Positions 51,773 through 64,000 of a DNA stretch of 64,000 nucleotides are shown one piece after another. A model generated the notes under the pieces. That model saw nothing but the letters and a program-made list of their open reading frames with translations. It was not told the origin of the DNA and ran no database searches. A program made the translations under genes and the position numbers. Within the stretch, counting starts at the first letter, position 1, and each line of letters opens with the position of its first letter. The stretch is from PBB1 sp040400875 (GTDB lineage Bacteria > Pseudomonadota > Gammaproteobacteria > Burkholderiales > Burkholderiaceae_C), in assembly GCA_040400875.1 (NCBI GenBank), contig JBBAPK010000003.1, forward strand, positions 1-64,000, in the 5' to 3' direction.

Positions 51773-53134
51773 ATGAACAAGACATTGCCTGTGACTGCGC
51801 CTGCGAGTGAGCTTCAGAGCTCGCGCCGAGGCTTTATCCGCACCGCGGGCACGCTGGGGCTGGCCGCTTCGGTGGCGCCGCCACTGCTGCGCAACGCACG
51901 CGCAGCAACCAAGGTGCTGAAGATCATGCAGTGGAACCACTTCGTGCCGGCCTACGACGAGTGGTTCAACAAGACCTTCACCCGCGAATGGGGTGAGCGC
52001 AACGACACCGAAGTCATCGTCACCAACGTCGGCATGACCAGCCTTGACAGCCGCGCGGCGGCCGAGATCGGCAAGAAGCAGGGCCACGACCTGTGCATGT
52101 TCCTGAGCCCGCCGGCGTCGTACGAAGACCACGTGATCGACCACCGCGAGGTCTACGCCGAGTGCGAGAAGAAGTACGGCAAGCCGCTCGACATCGCGCT
52201 CAAGAGCACCTACAACCCGGTCACCAAGAAGTACTTCGGCTTTTCCGACGGCTACGTGCCCGATCCCATCAACTACCGCGAGGACCTGTGGGCCGACGTG
52301 GGCGTCAAGCCCGACAGCTGGGACGCCATCCGTGACGGCGGGCGCAAGATCAAGGAAAAGCACGGCATTCAGGTGGGCATCGGCATGTCCAACGAACTCG
52401 ACAGCAGCATGGCGCTGCGCTCGATGCTGCTGGCGTTCGGCGCCGGGGTGCAAGACGCCGATGGTCGTGCCAGCCTGAAGTCGCGCCAGACGCTCGAGGC
52501 GCTGAAGTACGCCAAGGCGCTCTATGCCGAGACCATGACCGACGAGATCTTTTCATGGGATGCCTCGTCCAACAACAAGCTCATGCTCGCAGGCAAGGGC
52601 TCGCTGACGCTGAATGCGTTGTCGATCACCCGCACCGGCGAGAGCGAGAAGATTCCGGTGGCCAGCAAGATCTTGCTGGGCAGACCCGCGCGGGGCCCTT
52701 CAGCCCAGATCGGGGTGATGCACTTCATGAGCGTCTACGCGATCTGGAACTTCGCCAAGAACGTCGGTGGCGCCAAGCAGTTTCTGGTCGATCTGACCGG
52801 CCGCTCGCGCGACGTCTTTACCAGCAGCAGTTTCTACAACTTCCCGACCTTTCCCCAGCTGGTGCCCGACATGCAAAAGCTGCTGGCCAGCGACCCCAAG
52901 GTCACGCCGAACGACAAGTACGCCATCTTTTCCGACGCCAGCCAGTGGACGGTGCCGCTGGGCTACCCCGGGTACGCCAACGCGGCCGTTGACGAAGTGC
53001 TCAAGGAATGGATCGTGCCGCGCATGTTTGCCGACGTGGCCACCGGGCGCCTCACGCCCGAGGCCTCGATGGATCAGTACTCGGCGCAGGTGGCCGAGAT
53101 CTTCAAGAAGTGGCAGTCCCTTGGCAAGGTGTGA
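51773..53134 (+). CDS. Tat-exported extracellular solute-binding protein (family 1)
   Basis: A 453-residue binding protein. The N-terminus carries a Tat motif SSRRGFIRTAGTLGLAASVA and a cleavage region NARAAT. The mature protein begins LKIMQWNHFVPAYDEWFNKT, as in family 1 (sugar/polyol/spermidine-type) binding proteins. No cognate permease or ATPase follows; instead a second binding protein and two hybrid kinases do. CGGAGGACTGCAAATG-like spacing gives a good ribosome binding site. Ligand sensing rather than transport is possible. Confidence 0.87.
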   Translation: MNKTLPVTAPASELQSSRRGFIRTAGTLGLAASVAPPLLRNARAATKVLKIMQWNHFVPAYDEWFNKTFTREWGERNDTEVIVTNVGMTSLDSRAAAEIGKKQGHDLCMFLSPPASYEDHVIDHREVYAECEKKYGKPLDIALKSTYNPVTKKYFGFSDGYVPDPINYREDLWADVGVKPDSWDAIRDGGRKIKEKHGIQVGIGMSNELDSSMALRSMLLAFGAGVQDADGRASLKSRQTLEALKYAKALYAETMTDEIFSWDASSNNKLMLAGKGSLTLNALSITRTGESEKIPVASKILLGRPARGPSAQIGVMHFMSVYAIWNFAKNVGGAKQFLVDLTGRSRDVFTSSSFYNFPTFPQLVPDMQKLLASDPKVTPNDKYAIFSDASQWTVPLGYPGYANAAVDEVLKEWIVPRMFADVATGRLTPEASMDQYSAQVAEIFKKWQSLGKV

Positions 53135-53152
53135 GCCTTGAAAGGAAAAGTG

Positions 53153-54265
53153 ATGTCGCTCATCCAGCGTCGTGCGGTGCTGGGCCTGCCGCTGCTGCTT
53201 CTTGGCGCCGGTGAGGTGCTCGCGCAGCAGGCTGCTGCGACCAAGAAGCGCATCTTCATCGTCAGCAGCTACCACCGAACCTACATCTGGTCGCAGTCCA
53301 CGCAAAAAGGCGTCAATGCCGCCATGCGCAAGCTGGGCTTTCTCGACAGCGATGCGCAAGCCGATGCGCTGGTGAAAAACGACACCGTCGAAAGCAGCCG
53401 TGCCGTGATTCGCAAGGAGTGGATGGACACCAAGCGCCATGACAGCGGCCCCGAAATGGCCACCGCCACCTCGCGCATCATGGCGGTGCTGCGCGAGTTC
53501 AAGCCCGATGTGGTGCTGCTCGGTGATGACAACGCGGCCAAGTTCATCGGGGCGCAGTTGCTCGACTCGAAGACGCCGGTGGTCTTTTGGGGCATCAACG
53601 GGCTGCCGCTCAAGTACGGGCTGGTCGACAGCATGGACAGCCCGGGGCGCAACATCACCGGTGTGTGGCAGCAGGGCTATCACAAGGAAAGCCTGGACCT
53701 GCTCAAGCGCCTGGTGCCCAAGGCACAGACCTTTGCCATCCTGGCGTGCGACTCCGAGTCGGCGCGGCCCAATGCCAAGATGATCGAGCAGCTGGCCCAG
53801 CGCGGTGTGCTGCCGCTCAAGCTGGTCGACAAGGTCATGACCAACTCGCTCGAAGAGTTCAAGGCCCGAGCGCTCGAGTTGTCCAAAAAGGTCGATGCTT
53901 TTTTCGTGCTCAACCACGACACCCTGCGCGACGCCAAGGGCAATCATGTCGACATGCTCGACGTGGGCCGCTGGTACCTCAACAACATCCGCATTCCCGA
54001 GGCCTCGCATGAAGACCAGTTTGTCTACGAAGGCATGCTGCTGACGGCCAATGACTCGGGCTACAACCAGGGCTACCTCGCCTTCGAGATGGCCGGAGGC
54101 ATCCTTGAGCGGGGCTTGAACCCGGCGCGCATGGCCGTGCGCACGCCCGAGCGCGGACCCTATCTGGTCAACCGCAACCGCGCCAAGTCGCTGGGCATTG
54201 CGCTCGAGCCCGCGATGTACCTCATCGATGAGGTGATTGAAAAATCGTTGGCGCTGACGCCATGA
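53153..54265 (+). CDS. ABC-type substrate-binding protein (PF04392-like) without transporter
   Basis: A 370-residue periplasmic protein. The ATG at 53153 follows GAAAGGA; an in-frame TTG at 53138 is less likely. The signal peptide is SLIQRRAVLGLPLLLLGAGEVLA. The mature part (KKRIFIVSSYHRTYIWSQST, VVLLGDDNAAKFIGAQLL and TPVVFWGINGLPLKYGLVDS) matches the two-lobed family often found beside sensor kinases or GGDEF genes. It lies 18 nt after the first binding protein and 47 nt before a membrane hybrid kinase, so it likely delivers a ligand signal to that kinase. Confidence 0.82.
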   Translation: MSLIQRRAVLGLPLLLLGAGEVLAQQAAATKKRIFIVSSYHRTYIWSQSTQKGVNAAMRKLGFLDSDAQADALVKNDTVESSRAVIRKEWMDTKRHDSGPEMATATSRIMAVLREFKPDVVLLGDDNAAKFIGAQLLDSKTPVVFWGINGLPLKYGLVDSMDSPGRNITGVWQQGYHKESLDLLKRLVPKAQTFAILACDSESARPNAKMIEQLAQRGVLPLKLVDKVMTNSLEEFKARALELSKKVDAFFVLNHDTLRDAKGNHVDMLDVGRWYLNNIRIPEASHEDQFVYEGMLLTANDSGYNQGYLAFEMAGGILERGLNPARMAVRTPERGPYLVNRNRAKSLGIALEPAMYLIDEVIEKSLALTP

Positions 54266-54312
54266 CCTTCGAGTCGGCAAGTCCTCGCGGTCGTTGAAGG
54301 CCCGCCAGCACG

Positions 54313-57938
<3,626 letters not shown>

Positions 57939-57942
<4 letters not shown>

Positions 57943-60338
57943 ACCAGCGAGCGCGCCGATTTGGTGACTCCATAGACGGCATTGCCGCCCTGCAGACGCG
58001 GCCGCCTTGCGTGCTGCTGGTCGATGATCAGCCGCTGAACATCCAGGCGCTGCATCAGGCGTTCGTCGGCGACCATCAAGTGCTCATGGCCACCAGCGGC
58101 GAGAAGGCGCTGGCCATTTGCCGAACCACGCCACCCGACGTGATGCTGCTCGACATCATGATGCCCGACATGAACGGCTACGAGGTGCTTCAGCAGCTCA
58201 AGGCCAACCCGGCCACGGCGTCGATTGCGGTCATCTTCGTCACCGGCCGCGATGCGCCGGAAGACGAGGCACGCGGCCTTGAACTTGGCGCTGTCGATTT
58301 CATCGCCAAGCCGGTCAACCCGGCGATCGTGCGTGCGCGCGTGCGCGCCCACATGGAGTTCGCTCGTGCCCGCGCGCTGCTGGGCGCCACGCTCGAGGCC
58401 ACGGCAGACGGCATTGCCGTGACCAATGCGCTGGGCAATCTCGTGGCCTGCAACAAGCGCTTCCTGAACATCTGGCAGTTGCCTGAGGACTTTGTTCGGC
58501 GAGGCCAGAGCCTGCACTTGCCGAGCTTTCTCGAGGCTCAGGTGGCGAGCGCCACGCCAAGCCAGCCGACGCCAGTTGGCCACGAGAGCGCCACGGTCAT
58601 GCGCTTGCGCGATGCGCGCGTGGTCGAGCGCTACCTGACGCCGCTGGTCATCAACGGCCGCTTTGATGGCCAGGTGTTCAGTTTCCGCGACGTGACCGAG
58701 CGCGTGAGTGCCGACAGGCAGCTCGCCGAACTCAATGTCAATCTCGAGCAAAAGGTGTCCGAGCGCACCGAGGCACTGGCCGAAGCCACGCGTACAGCCT
58801 CGGCGGCCAACAAGGCCAAGAGTGATTTCGTCTCGAACATGAGCCACGAGATGCGCACGCCGATGAACAGCATCCTGGGCCTGACCTATCTTGCGCAGCG
58901 CGCGGCGCCCAACCCCAAGGTGTCCGAGTACCTCGAGCGCATCAACGAGTCGGGCCAGCACCTGCTGGGCCTGATCAGCGACGTGCTCGACTTCTCGAAG
59001 ATCGAGGCCGGCAAGCTCGAACTTGAAAACACCAGCTTCTCGGTGGTGGCGGCGGTCGATGAGGTGATTCGCCAGTTGTCTGACATGGCGACCCCCAAGG
59101 GCCTGCTTCTGCGCTGCGAGCTTGACCCGTTGCTCGAGCGGCCCTTGCACGGCGACGTGCTGCGGGTGCGGCAGATCCTGCTCAACTTCATGAGCAACGC
59201 CATTAAGTTTTCCAGTCAGGGCCAGGTCGTGCTCAGCGCGCGTGTGGTGCAGTCCGATGCCGGAATTGCCGAGGTTCGCTTCGATGTGAGCGATGACGGG
59301 ATCGGCATGACGCCCGAGCAGTCTTCGCAGTTGTTCATGCCTTTTCAACAGGCCGATGCCTCGATCACGCGCCGCTACGGGGGCACGGGGCTGGGGCTGG
59401 CGATCTGCCGCAAGCTGGCCAACTTGATGGGCGGTCAGGTGGGGGTGAAAAGCGAGCTCGGTGCGGGCAGTAGTTTCTGGTTCAGCATGCCCTTGCTGTG
59501 GGGGCAGGACATACCTGCGGTGCCTGAGTTGACCGAACATTGGCAAGGCTCGCTGAGCGGCAGCACGGTGCTGGTGGTCGATGACAACTACTTGAACCAG
59601 CGGGTGGCCTTGGAGCTGCTCGAGGCGGTGGGTACCCAGGTGGTGATCGCTGGCGACGGCCTGGCCGCGCTCAACGTGCTGTCCCAGCGCGAGATCGACT
59701 GTGTGCTGATGGATGTGCAGATGCCGGTGATGGACGGCATGGAGGCCACCCGCCGCATTCGCGCCGATTCGAAGTTCGGCAACTTGCCGGTGATCGCCAT
59801 GACGGCCAACGCCCGTGGCGAAGACGAACAGCAGTGCCGAGACGCGGGCATGAATGACTTCATTGCCAAGCCTGTGGTCCCCCAGCAGCTGTATTCCAAG
59901 CTCAGCCATTGGCTTGGGCGCGGCAAGTCCGAGCCTGCGACCGAGCCAGTTGCCGCTGCCGTGGCACCACGGCCTGCGCCTGTGGCGGGCGATGAAGCTG
60001 AGGTGGTCGACCTGACCGTGCTGGCCACGCTGACGCGCAACAACGTCAAGAAGATGCAGGAGATCGCCGCGGTGTTCGTGAATTTCATGGACCGCACGCT
60101 GGGTGAACTCGATGCGGCGGTGCTTGCCGGCGACCGCGCTGCACTGTCGGCCCTGGGGCACAAGTCGAAATCGTCGGCAGGGGCGGTGGGCGCGCGGGGG
60201 CTGTCGAAGTTGTGTCAGCGCCTGGAGACCTCGATGAAACAGCCCGACGCCGACATGGCCGAAGCCCGCGCGCTGGTCGACGAGATGCGCAGCCTGATGG
60301 GCTTGATTGCCGAGCGGTTCGAGTCGGCGCGGCGCTGA
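57939..60338 (+). CDS. Soluble hybrid kinase (REC-PAS-HisKA-ATPase-REC-HPt)
   Basis: A 799-residue cytoplasmic protein. An N-terminal receiver (VLLVDDQPLNIQAL; Asp in VMLLDIMMPDMNG, about residue 71) precedes a PAS-like domain (146-250) and a coiled coil. HisKA carries FVSNMSHEMRTPMNSILG (His about 303), the ATPase has NFMSNAIKFSSQG, a second receiver has CVLMDVQMPVMDGMEA (about 591) and an HPt domain has ALGHKSKSSAGAVG (His about 741). Its first receiver could accept phosphate from the preceding kinase's HPt, giving a two-kinase relay. No DNA-binding output is encoded nearby. Confidence 0.9.
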
Positions 60339-60450
60339 GGCCATGCGGCGCGGGCTGAAGTCTGCGCGCTCATGCGTCAACCGACCGCTCGCGGGGGGCG
60401 TTGTTGGCTGATCCCAGTCAATGGTGGTCCACCCCATCCACCTGCACCGC

Positions 60451-62769
60451 ATGAAGACATTTGACGACATTCGCCTGCTGCGCATCACTTACCTGCGCGG
60501 ACCCAATGTCTGGACGTATCGCCCCGCACTCGAAACCTGGCTCGATCTGGGCGAGCTCGAAAACTACCCCAGCTCCACACTGCCCGGCTTCAGCGACCGC
60601 CTGGTCGCGCTGATGCCCGCGCTGGTCGAACACCATTGCGGCGTTGGCGAGCGCGGCGGCTTCCTCGAGCGCTTGCAGTCAGGCACCTGGGCCGGCCACG
60701 TGCTCGAGCATGTGGTGATCGAGCTGTTGAACCTGGCGGGCATGCCCACTGGCTTTGGCCAGACCCGCAGCACCTCGACCGACGGCGTCTACCGCATGGT
60801 GTTTCGTGCCCGTGACGAGCATGTGGCGCGCACCGCGCTGGCCGAGGGTCACCGCTTGCTGATGTCCACCATCAACCGGCTGCCGTGCGATCTGACCGCA
60901 GCGGTCGAGGCGGTGCGCGACAAGATTGACGACTGCTACTTTGGCCCGAGCACCGCGAGCATCGTGGCTGCGGCCACCGAACGCGGCATCCCCCACATCC
61001 GCCTCAACGCGGGCAATCTGGTGCAGCTCGGCCACGGTGCGCACCAGCGCCGCATCTGGACGGCAGAAACCGAGCGCACCAGCGCCATCGCCGAAGGCAT
61101 CGCAGGCGACAAGGACCTGACCAAGACCCTGCTCAAGTCATGCGGCGTGCCGGTGCCCGAAGGCCAGGTGGTCGACAGCGCCGAGGCGGCCTGGGAGGCC
61201 GCCCAGCGCATCGGCCTGCCGGTGGTGGTCAAGCCCACCGATGGCAACCACGGCCGTGGCGTCACGCTGGACCTGTCCAGCCGCGAGGACGTGCTCGCCG
61301 CGTTTGCGGTGGCTGAACCCGAAGGCAGCGAGGTGATCGTCGAGCGCTACATCCGCGGCCAAGAGCACCGCCTGCTGGTGGTGGGTGGCCGGGTGGTGGC
61401 TGCGGCCCGAGGCGAAGCCCTCTGGATCACGGCTGATGGCCAGTCCAGCGTCGCCCGGTTGATCGATGATCAGATCAACAGCGATCCGCGACGTGGTCTC
61501 ACCGAAGATCATCCGCTGGGCCCCATCGACCTGAGCAACGACGGTGCCGTGCTGCTCGATTTGCAGCGTCAGGGTCTGCTGCCGCAGGACGTGCCGGCTG
61601 CCGGTCGCCGGGTGCTGATCCAGCGCAACGGCAATGTGTCGATCGATTGCACCGACCAGATTCACCCCGAGGTGGCGCATCAGGTGTCGCTGGCCGCGCG
61701 TGTGGTCGGGCTCGACGTCGCAGGCGTCGATGTGGTGGCCGAAGACATCTCCAGGCCGCTGCACGAGCAAGGCGGCGCGGTGGTCGAGGTGAACGCCGGC
61801 CCTGGCTTGCTGATGCACCTGAAGCCGGCCGAAGGCATGCCGCGCCCAGTGGGTCGCGCCATCGTCGACCACCTGTTTCCTGAAGACGAGACCGGCCGCA
61901 TCGACATCGTCGGCCTGGCGGGTTCCAAGGGCACCCGAACCATCGCGCGGCTGGTTGCCTGGTTGCTGCACCTGAGCGGTCGCCGCGTGGGCCTGGCCTG
62001 CCGTGATGGGGTGTTCCTGGGCGGTCGACAGATCGACCGCACCGACGGCGCTTGCTGGGAAGCCGGCCACCGCCTGCTGCTCAACCGTTCGGTCGACGCG
62101 GTGGTGATCGAAAACGGCCCCACCTCGGTGCTCGATGACGGTCTGGCCTTTGACCGCTGCCATGTGGGCGTGGTGACCGACCTGTCACTGGATGCGCTTG
62201 CCGCCCATGCGCTGGCAGCCCACGATGTGCGAGAAACCGCCCAGCTTGCCAAGGTGCTGCGCACGCAGATCGATGTGGTGATGCCCGATGGCGTGGCCGT
62301 GCTCAACGCTTCTGATGCGCGCATCGCCGAGATGGCCGCGCTGTGCGACGGCGATGTCATCCTCTATGCCGTTGACGAAAACACCGAGGCTTTGGTGGCC
62401 CACCGCGCCGCCGGCGGTCGCTGCGCGCTGGTGCGCGACGGCTGGGCTGTGCTGGCCATGGGCGCGGCTGAAACCCGTTGTGCCAATCTGGCGCATGCGA
62501 GCCGGCGCTTCGAAGCCGACGAGGCGCTCCCCGCGCCACACGACCGCATCGAGGTGCTGCTCGCCGCCATCGCCACGGCCTGGGCTTTGGGCATTTCGCC
62601 CGAGCTGATGGCCGCCGGCATTGACACCTTTGCGGTCACCGTGACCGCTGGCGTGGTGGCTCCGCCCGGGATGGACATGCTGTCGCCGGCGGCGAGCGTG
62701 ACGCCACAGTCTGCCGAAGCCACCAAGGTGGCGGCTGCGGGGGTCACCACGGCGGCGCTGTCTGGTTGA
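60451..62769 (+). CDS. CphA-like cyanophycin synthetase with degenerate Mur-ligase half (CphA')
   Basis: A 772-residue CphA relative starting MKTFDDIRLLRITYLRGPNV; an ATG at 60421 would add ten residues. The N-terminal domain and ATP-grasp half look intact (KPTDGNHGRGVTLD and EVNAGPGLLMHL). The Mur-ligase half is degenerate: the expected ATP loop reads AGSKGTRTIAR (about 489-499), without the GKT Lys, the usual ARGG segment reads VIENGPTSVLDDGLAF, and the usual T-N-I..DHLG reads TDLSLDAL. It may therefore use preformed beta-Asp-Arg, like cyanobacterial CphA2, or be regulatory. It precedes cphA. Confidence 0.85.
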   Translation: MKTFDDIRLLRITYLRGPNVWTYRPALETWLDLGELENYPSSTLPGFSDRLVALMPALVEHHCGVGERGGFLERLQSGTWAGHVLEHVVIELLNLAGMPTGFGQTRSTSTDGVYRMVFRARDEHVARTALAEGHRLLMSTINRLPCDLTAAVEAVRDKIDDCYFGPSTASIVAAATERGIPHIRLNAGNLVQLGHGAHQRRIWTAETERTSAIAEGIAGDKDLTKTLLKSCGVPVPEGQVVDSAEAAWEAAQRIGLPVVVKPTDGNHGRGVTLDLSSREDVLAAFAVAEPEGSEVIVERYIRGQEHRLLVVGGRVVAAARGEALWITADGQSSVARLIDDQINSDPRRGLTEDHPLGPIDLSNDGAVLLDLQRQGLLPQDVPAAGRRVLIQRNGNVSIDCTDQIHPEVAHQVSLAARVVGLDVAGVDVVAEDISRPLHEQGGAVVEVNAGPGLLMHLKPAEGMPRPVGRAIVDHLFPEDETGRIDIVGLAGSKGTRTIARLVAWLLHLSGRRVGLACRDGVFLGGRQIDRTDGACWEAGHRLLLNRSVDAVVIENGPTSVLDDGLAFDRCHVGVVTDLSLDALAAHALAAHDVRETAQLAKVLRTQIDVVMPDGVAVLNASDARIAEMAALCDGDVILYAVDENTEALVAHRAAGGRCALVRDGWAVLAMGAAETRCANLAHASRRFEADEALPAPHDRIEVLLAAIATAWALGISPELMAAGIDTFAVTVTAGVVAPPGMDMLSPAASVTPQSAEATKVAAAGVTTAALSG

Positions 62770-62839
62770 GTTGCACGCCTCGCGTGGCTTGCCGAAACTC
62801 TCGAACTCTTGACCCGCTTGCGGGCAGAAAGCACTGTTC

Positions 62840-64000
62840 ATGGACGTGACACGACTGCGCGCCTTGCGCGGACCCAATCTGTGGAGCCGCCACACCGCCA
62901 TCGAGGCGGTGGTGAGTTGCTCGCTGTCCGAGCGCTCGCTGAGTTATCTGGCCGGCATCGAGCGTCGGGTGTGCCAGCTCTTTCCTGCGGTGGGCGCGCT
63001 GCTGGTGGCCAGCCAGCAGCAACCCAAGTCGATGGCCCATCTGCTCGAGTCCGTGGCGCTGACCCTGCAGGCGCAGGCGGGCTGTCCCGTCACCTTCAGC
63101 CGCACCGCAGCCACGGTAGAGCCCGGCGTGTACCAGGTGGTGGTCGAATACAGCGAAGAGGAAGTCGGCCGCCTCGCCTTTGAACAGGCGCAAGCGCTGC
63201 TGGAAGCGGCGGTGGGCAACCACCCCTTCGATGTCGACGCAGCCACCGCTCAACTGCGCGAGATCCATGATGACGTGCGACTGGGCCCGAGCACCGGTGC
63301 CATCGTGGACGCGGCCGTCGCACGCGGCATTCCCTACCGCCGCTTGACGCAGGGCAGTCTGGTGCAGTTTGGCTGGGGCTCGCGCCAGCGACGCATCCAA
63401 GCCGCCGAGGTCGATGTGACCAGCGCGGTGGCCGAGTCGATCGCTCAGGACAAGGACCTCACCAAGAAGCTGCTGCTGTCGGCCGGCGTGCCCGTGCCTT
63501 ATGGGCGGCCCGTGGAGAGCGTCGAAGAGGCCTGGAAGGTGGCGCTGGAGATCGGCCTGCCGGTGGTCATCAAGCCGCAAGATGGCAATCAGGGCAAGGG
63601 CGTCACCGTCAACATCACCACGCGCGAGCAGCTCGAGATGGCCTACCGGGTGGCCGCCGAGATCGGCGATGTGATGGTCGAGCGCTTTTTGCCAGGCAGC
63701 GATTACCGCTTGCTGGTGGTCGGCGACCGCATGGTGGCCGCCGCCCGCCGCGACCCGCCGCAGGTGCTGGGCAATGGGCTGAACAGCGTGCGCCAGCTGG
63801 TCGACATGGTCAACGCCGACCCCAAGCGCGGCAGCGGCCATTCGACGTCGCTGACCAAGATCCGTTTTGACGACATCGCCATCGCACGGCTGGCCGAGCA
63901 GGGCCTGGAGCCCGAGTCGGTGCCTGACAAGGGACGGCGCGTCATCCTGCGCAACAACGCCAACCTGAGCACCGGGGGCTCGGCCACCGATGTGACCGAC
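62840..64000 (+). CDS. cphA: Cyanophycin synthetase, 3' end beyond the window
   Basis: The first 387 codons of CphA, which makes the multi-L-arginyl-poly-L-aspartate storage polymer from Asp and Arg with ATP. The start MDVTRLRALRGPNLWSRHTA is the canonical N-terminus; the ATP-grasp region (KPQDGNQGKGVTVN; VVGDRMVAAARRDPPQV) is intact. The Mur-ligase half lies outside the window. It follows the CphA'-type gene by 70 nt, the pairing seen in other Burkholderiales, and reads as the fully functional copy as far as visible. Confidence 0.95.
   Translation, partial: MDVTRLRALRGPNLWSRHTAIEAVVSCSLSERSLSYLAGIERRVCQLFPAVGALLVASQQQPKSMAHLLESVALTLQAQAGCPVTFSRTAATVEPGVYQVVVEYSEEEVGRLAFEQAQALLEAAVGNHPFDVDAATAQLREIHDDVRLGPSTGAIVDAAVARGIPYRRLTQGSLVQFGWGSRQRRIQAAEVDVTSAVAESIAQDKDLTKKLLLSAGVPVPYGRPVESVEEAWKVALEIGLPVVIKPQDGNQGKGVTVNITTREQLEMAYRVAAEIGDVMVERFLPGSDYRLLVVGDRMVAAARRDPPQVLGNGLNSVRQLVDMVNADPKRGSGHSTSLTKIRFDDIAIARLAEQGLEPESVPDKGRRVILRNNANLSTGGSATDVTD

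Overview
The window is GC-rich chromosomal DNA from a betaproteobacterium, most likely a member of the Burkholderiales (Comamonadaceae or the Leptothrix/Rubrivivax/Ideonella group). The evidence is the gene order metK / two lipid A-type acyltransferases / dapF / DUF484 / xerC, an S-adenosylhomocysteine (SAH) riboswitch in front of ahcY, paired cyanophycin synthetase genes, and DCC and COQ7-type ubiquinone proteins. Nearly all of it is coding. A run of 100 N at 37911-38010 is an assembly gap that truncates the gene on each side.

Layout. 0-5.3 kb: an HDOD protein, then a tightly overlapping minus-strand operon of AMP nucleosidase plus an NMT1/THI5-type ABC importer. 5.4-11.3 kb: the SAM cycle, with ahcY-tlyA-metF behind an SAH riboswitch, divergent purT, and convergent metK. 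11.4-15.9 kb: two acyltransferases, dapF, DUF484 and xerC. 15.9-21.8 kb: a four-gene DNA-repair cassette (MBL exonuclease, ATP-dependent ligase, Lhr-Core helicase, PdeM-like phosphoesterase). 21.9-31 kb: rlmI, glmS, an orphan glycosyltransferase-like gene, an SGNH hydrolase, CIA30, TerB and a SUV3-type helicase.

31-32.8 kb is an accessory islet. It holds three copies of a 79-bp hairpin repeat with a conserved head and covarying outer arms, a vapB with a truncated vapC, a complete mazEF pair with palindromic operators, and a decayed copy of the end of the neighbouring helicase gene. It is followed by an arsenic operon, arsR-arsC-aquaglyceroporin-arsH, which has no efflux pump. 35-42.8 kb: a RIO kinase, a DCC-COQ7 fusion, a partial hydrolase, then (after the gap) a receiver-like protein lacking its phospho-acceptor Asp, a clan CD (gingipain/caspase-like) cysteine peptidase and an abutting 83-residue protein, followed by small envelope proteins and a Gdt1/UPF0016 transporter.

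42.9-48.5 kb: a signalling operon (hybrid kinase, HD-GYP, PAS-GGDEF-EAL). 48.5-64 kb: a cyanophycin-linked region. DUF1854 and a Zn-ribbon ABC transporter run on the minus strand. Divergent from them, behind a perfect CRP-type site, are two periplasmic binding proteins without permeases and two very large hybrid histidine kinases. The region ends in a CphA-like protein whose Mur-ligase half is degenerate, followed by a standard CphA that runs off the window. No rRNA, tRNA, CRISPR array, IS transposase or phage gene was seen. The best candidates for undescribed biology are the covarying hairpin repeats with their toxin-antitoxin islet, the pseudo-receiver/C25-like peptidase/small-protein operon, and the binding-protein plus kinase cassette beside cphA.
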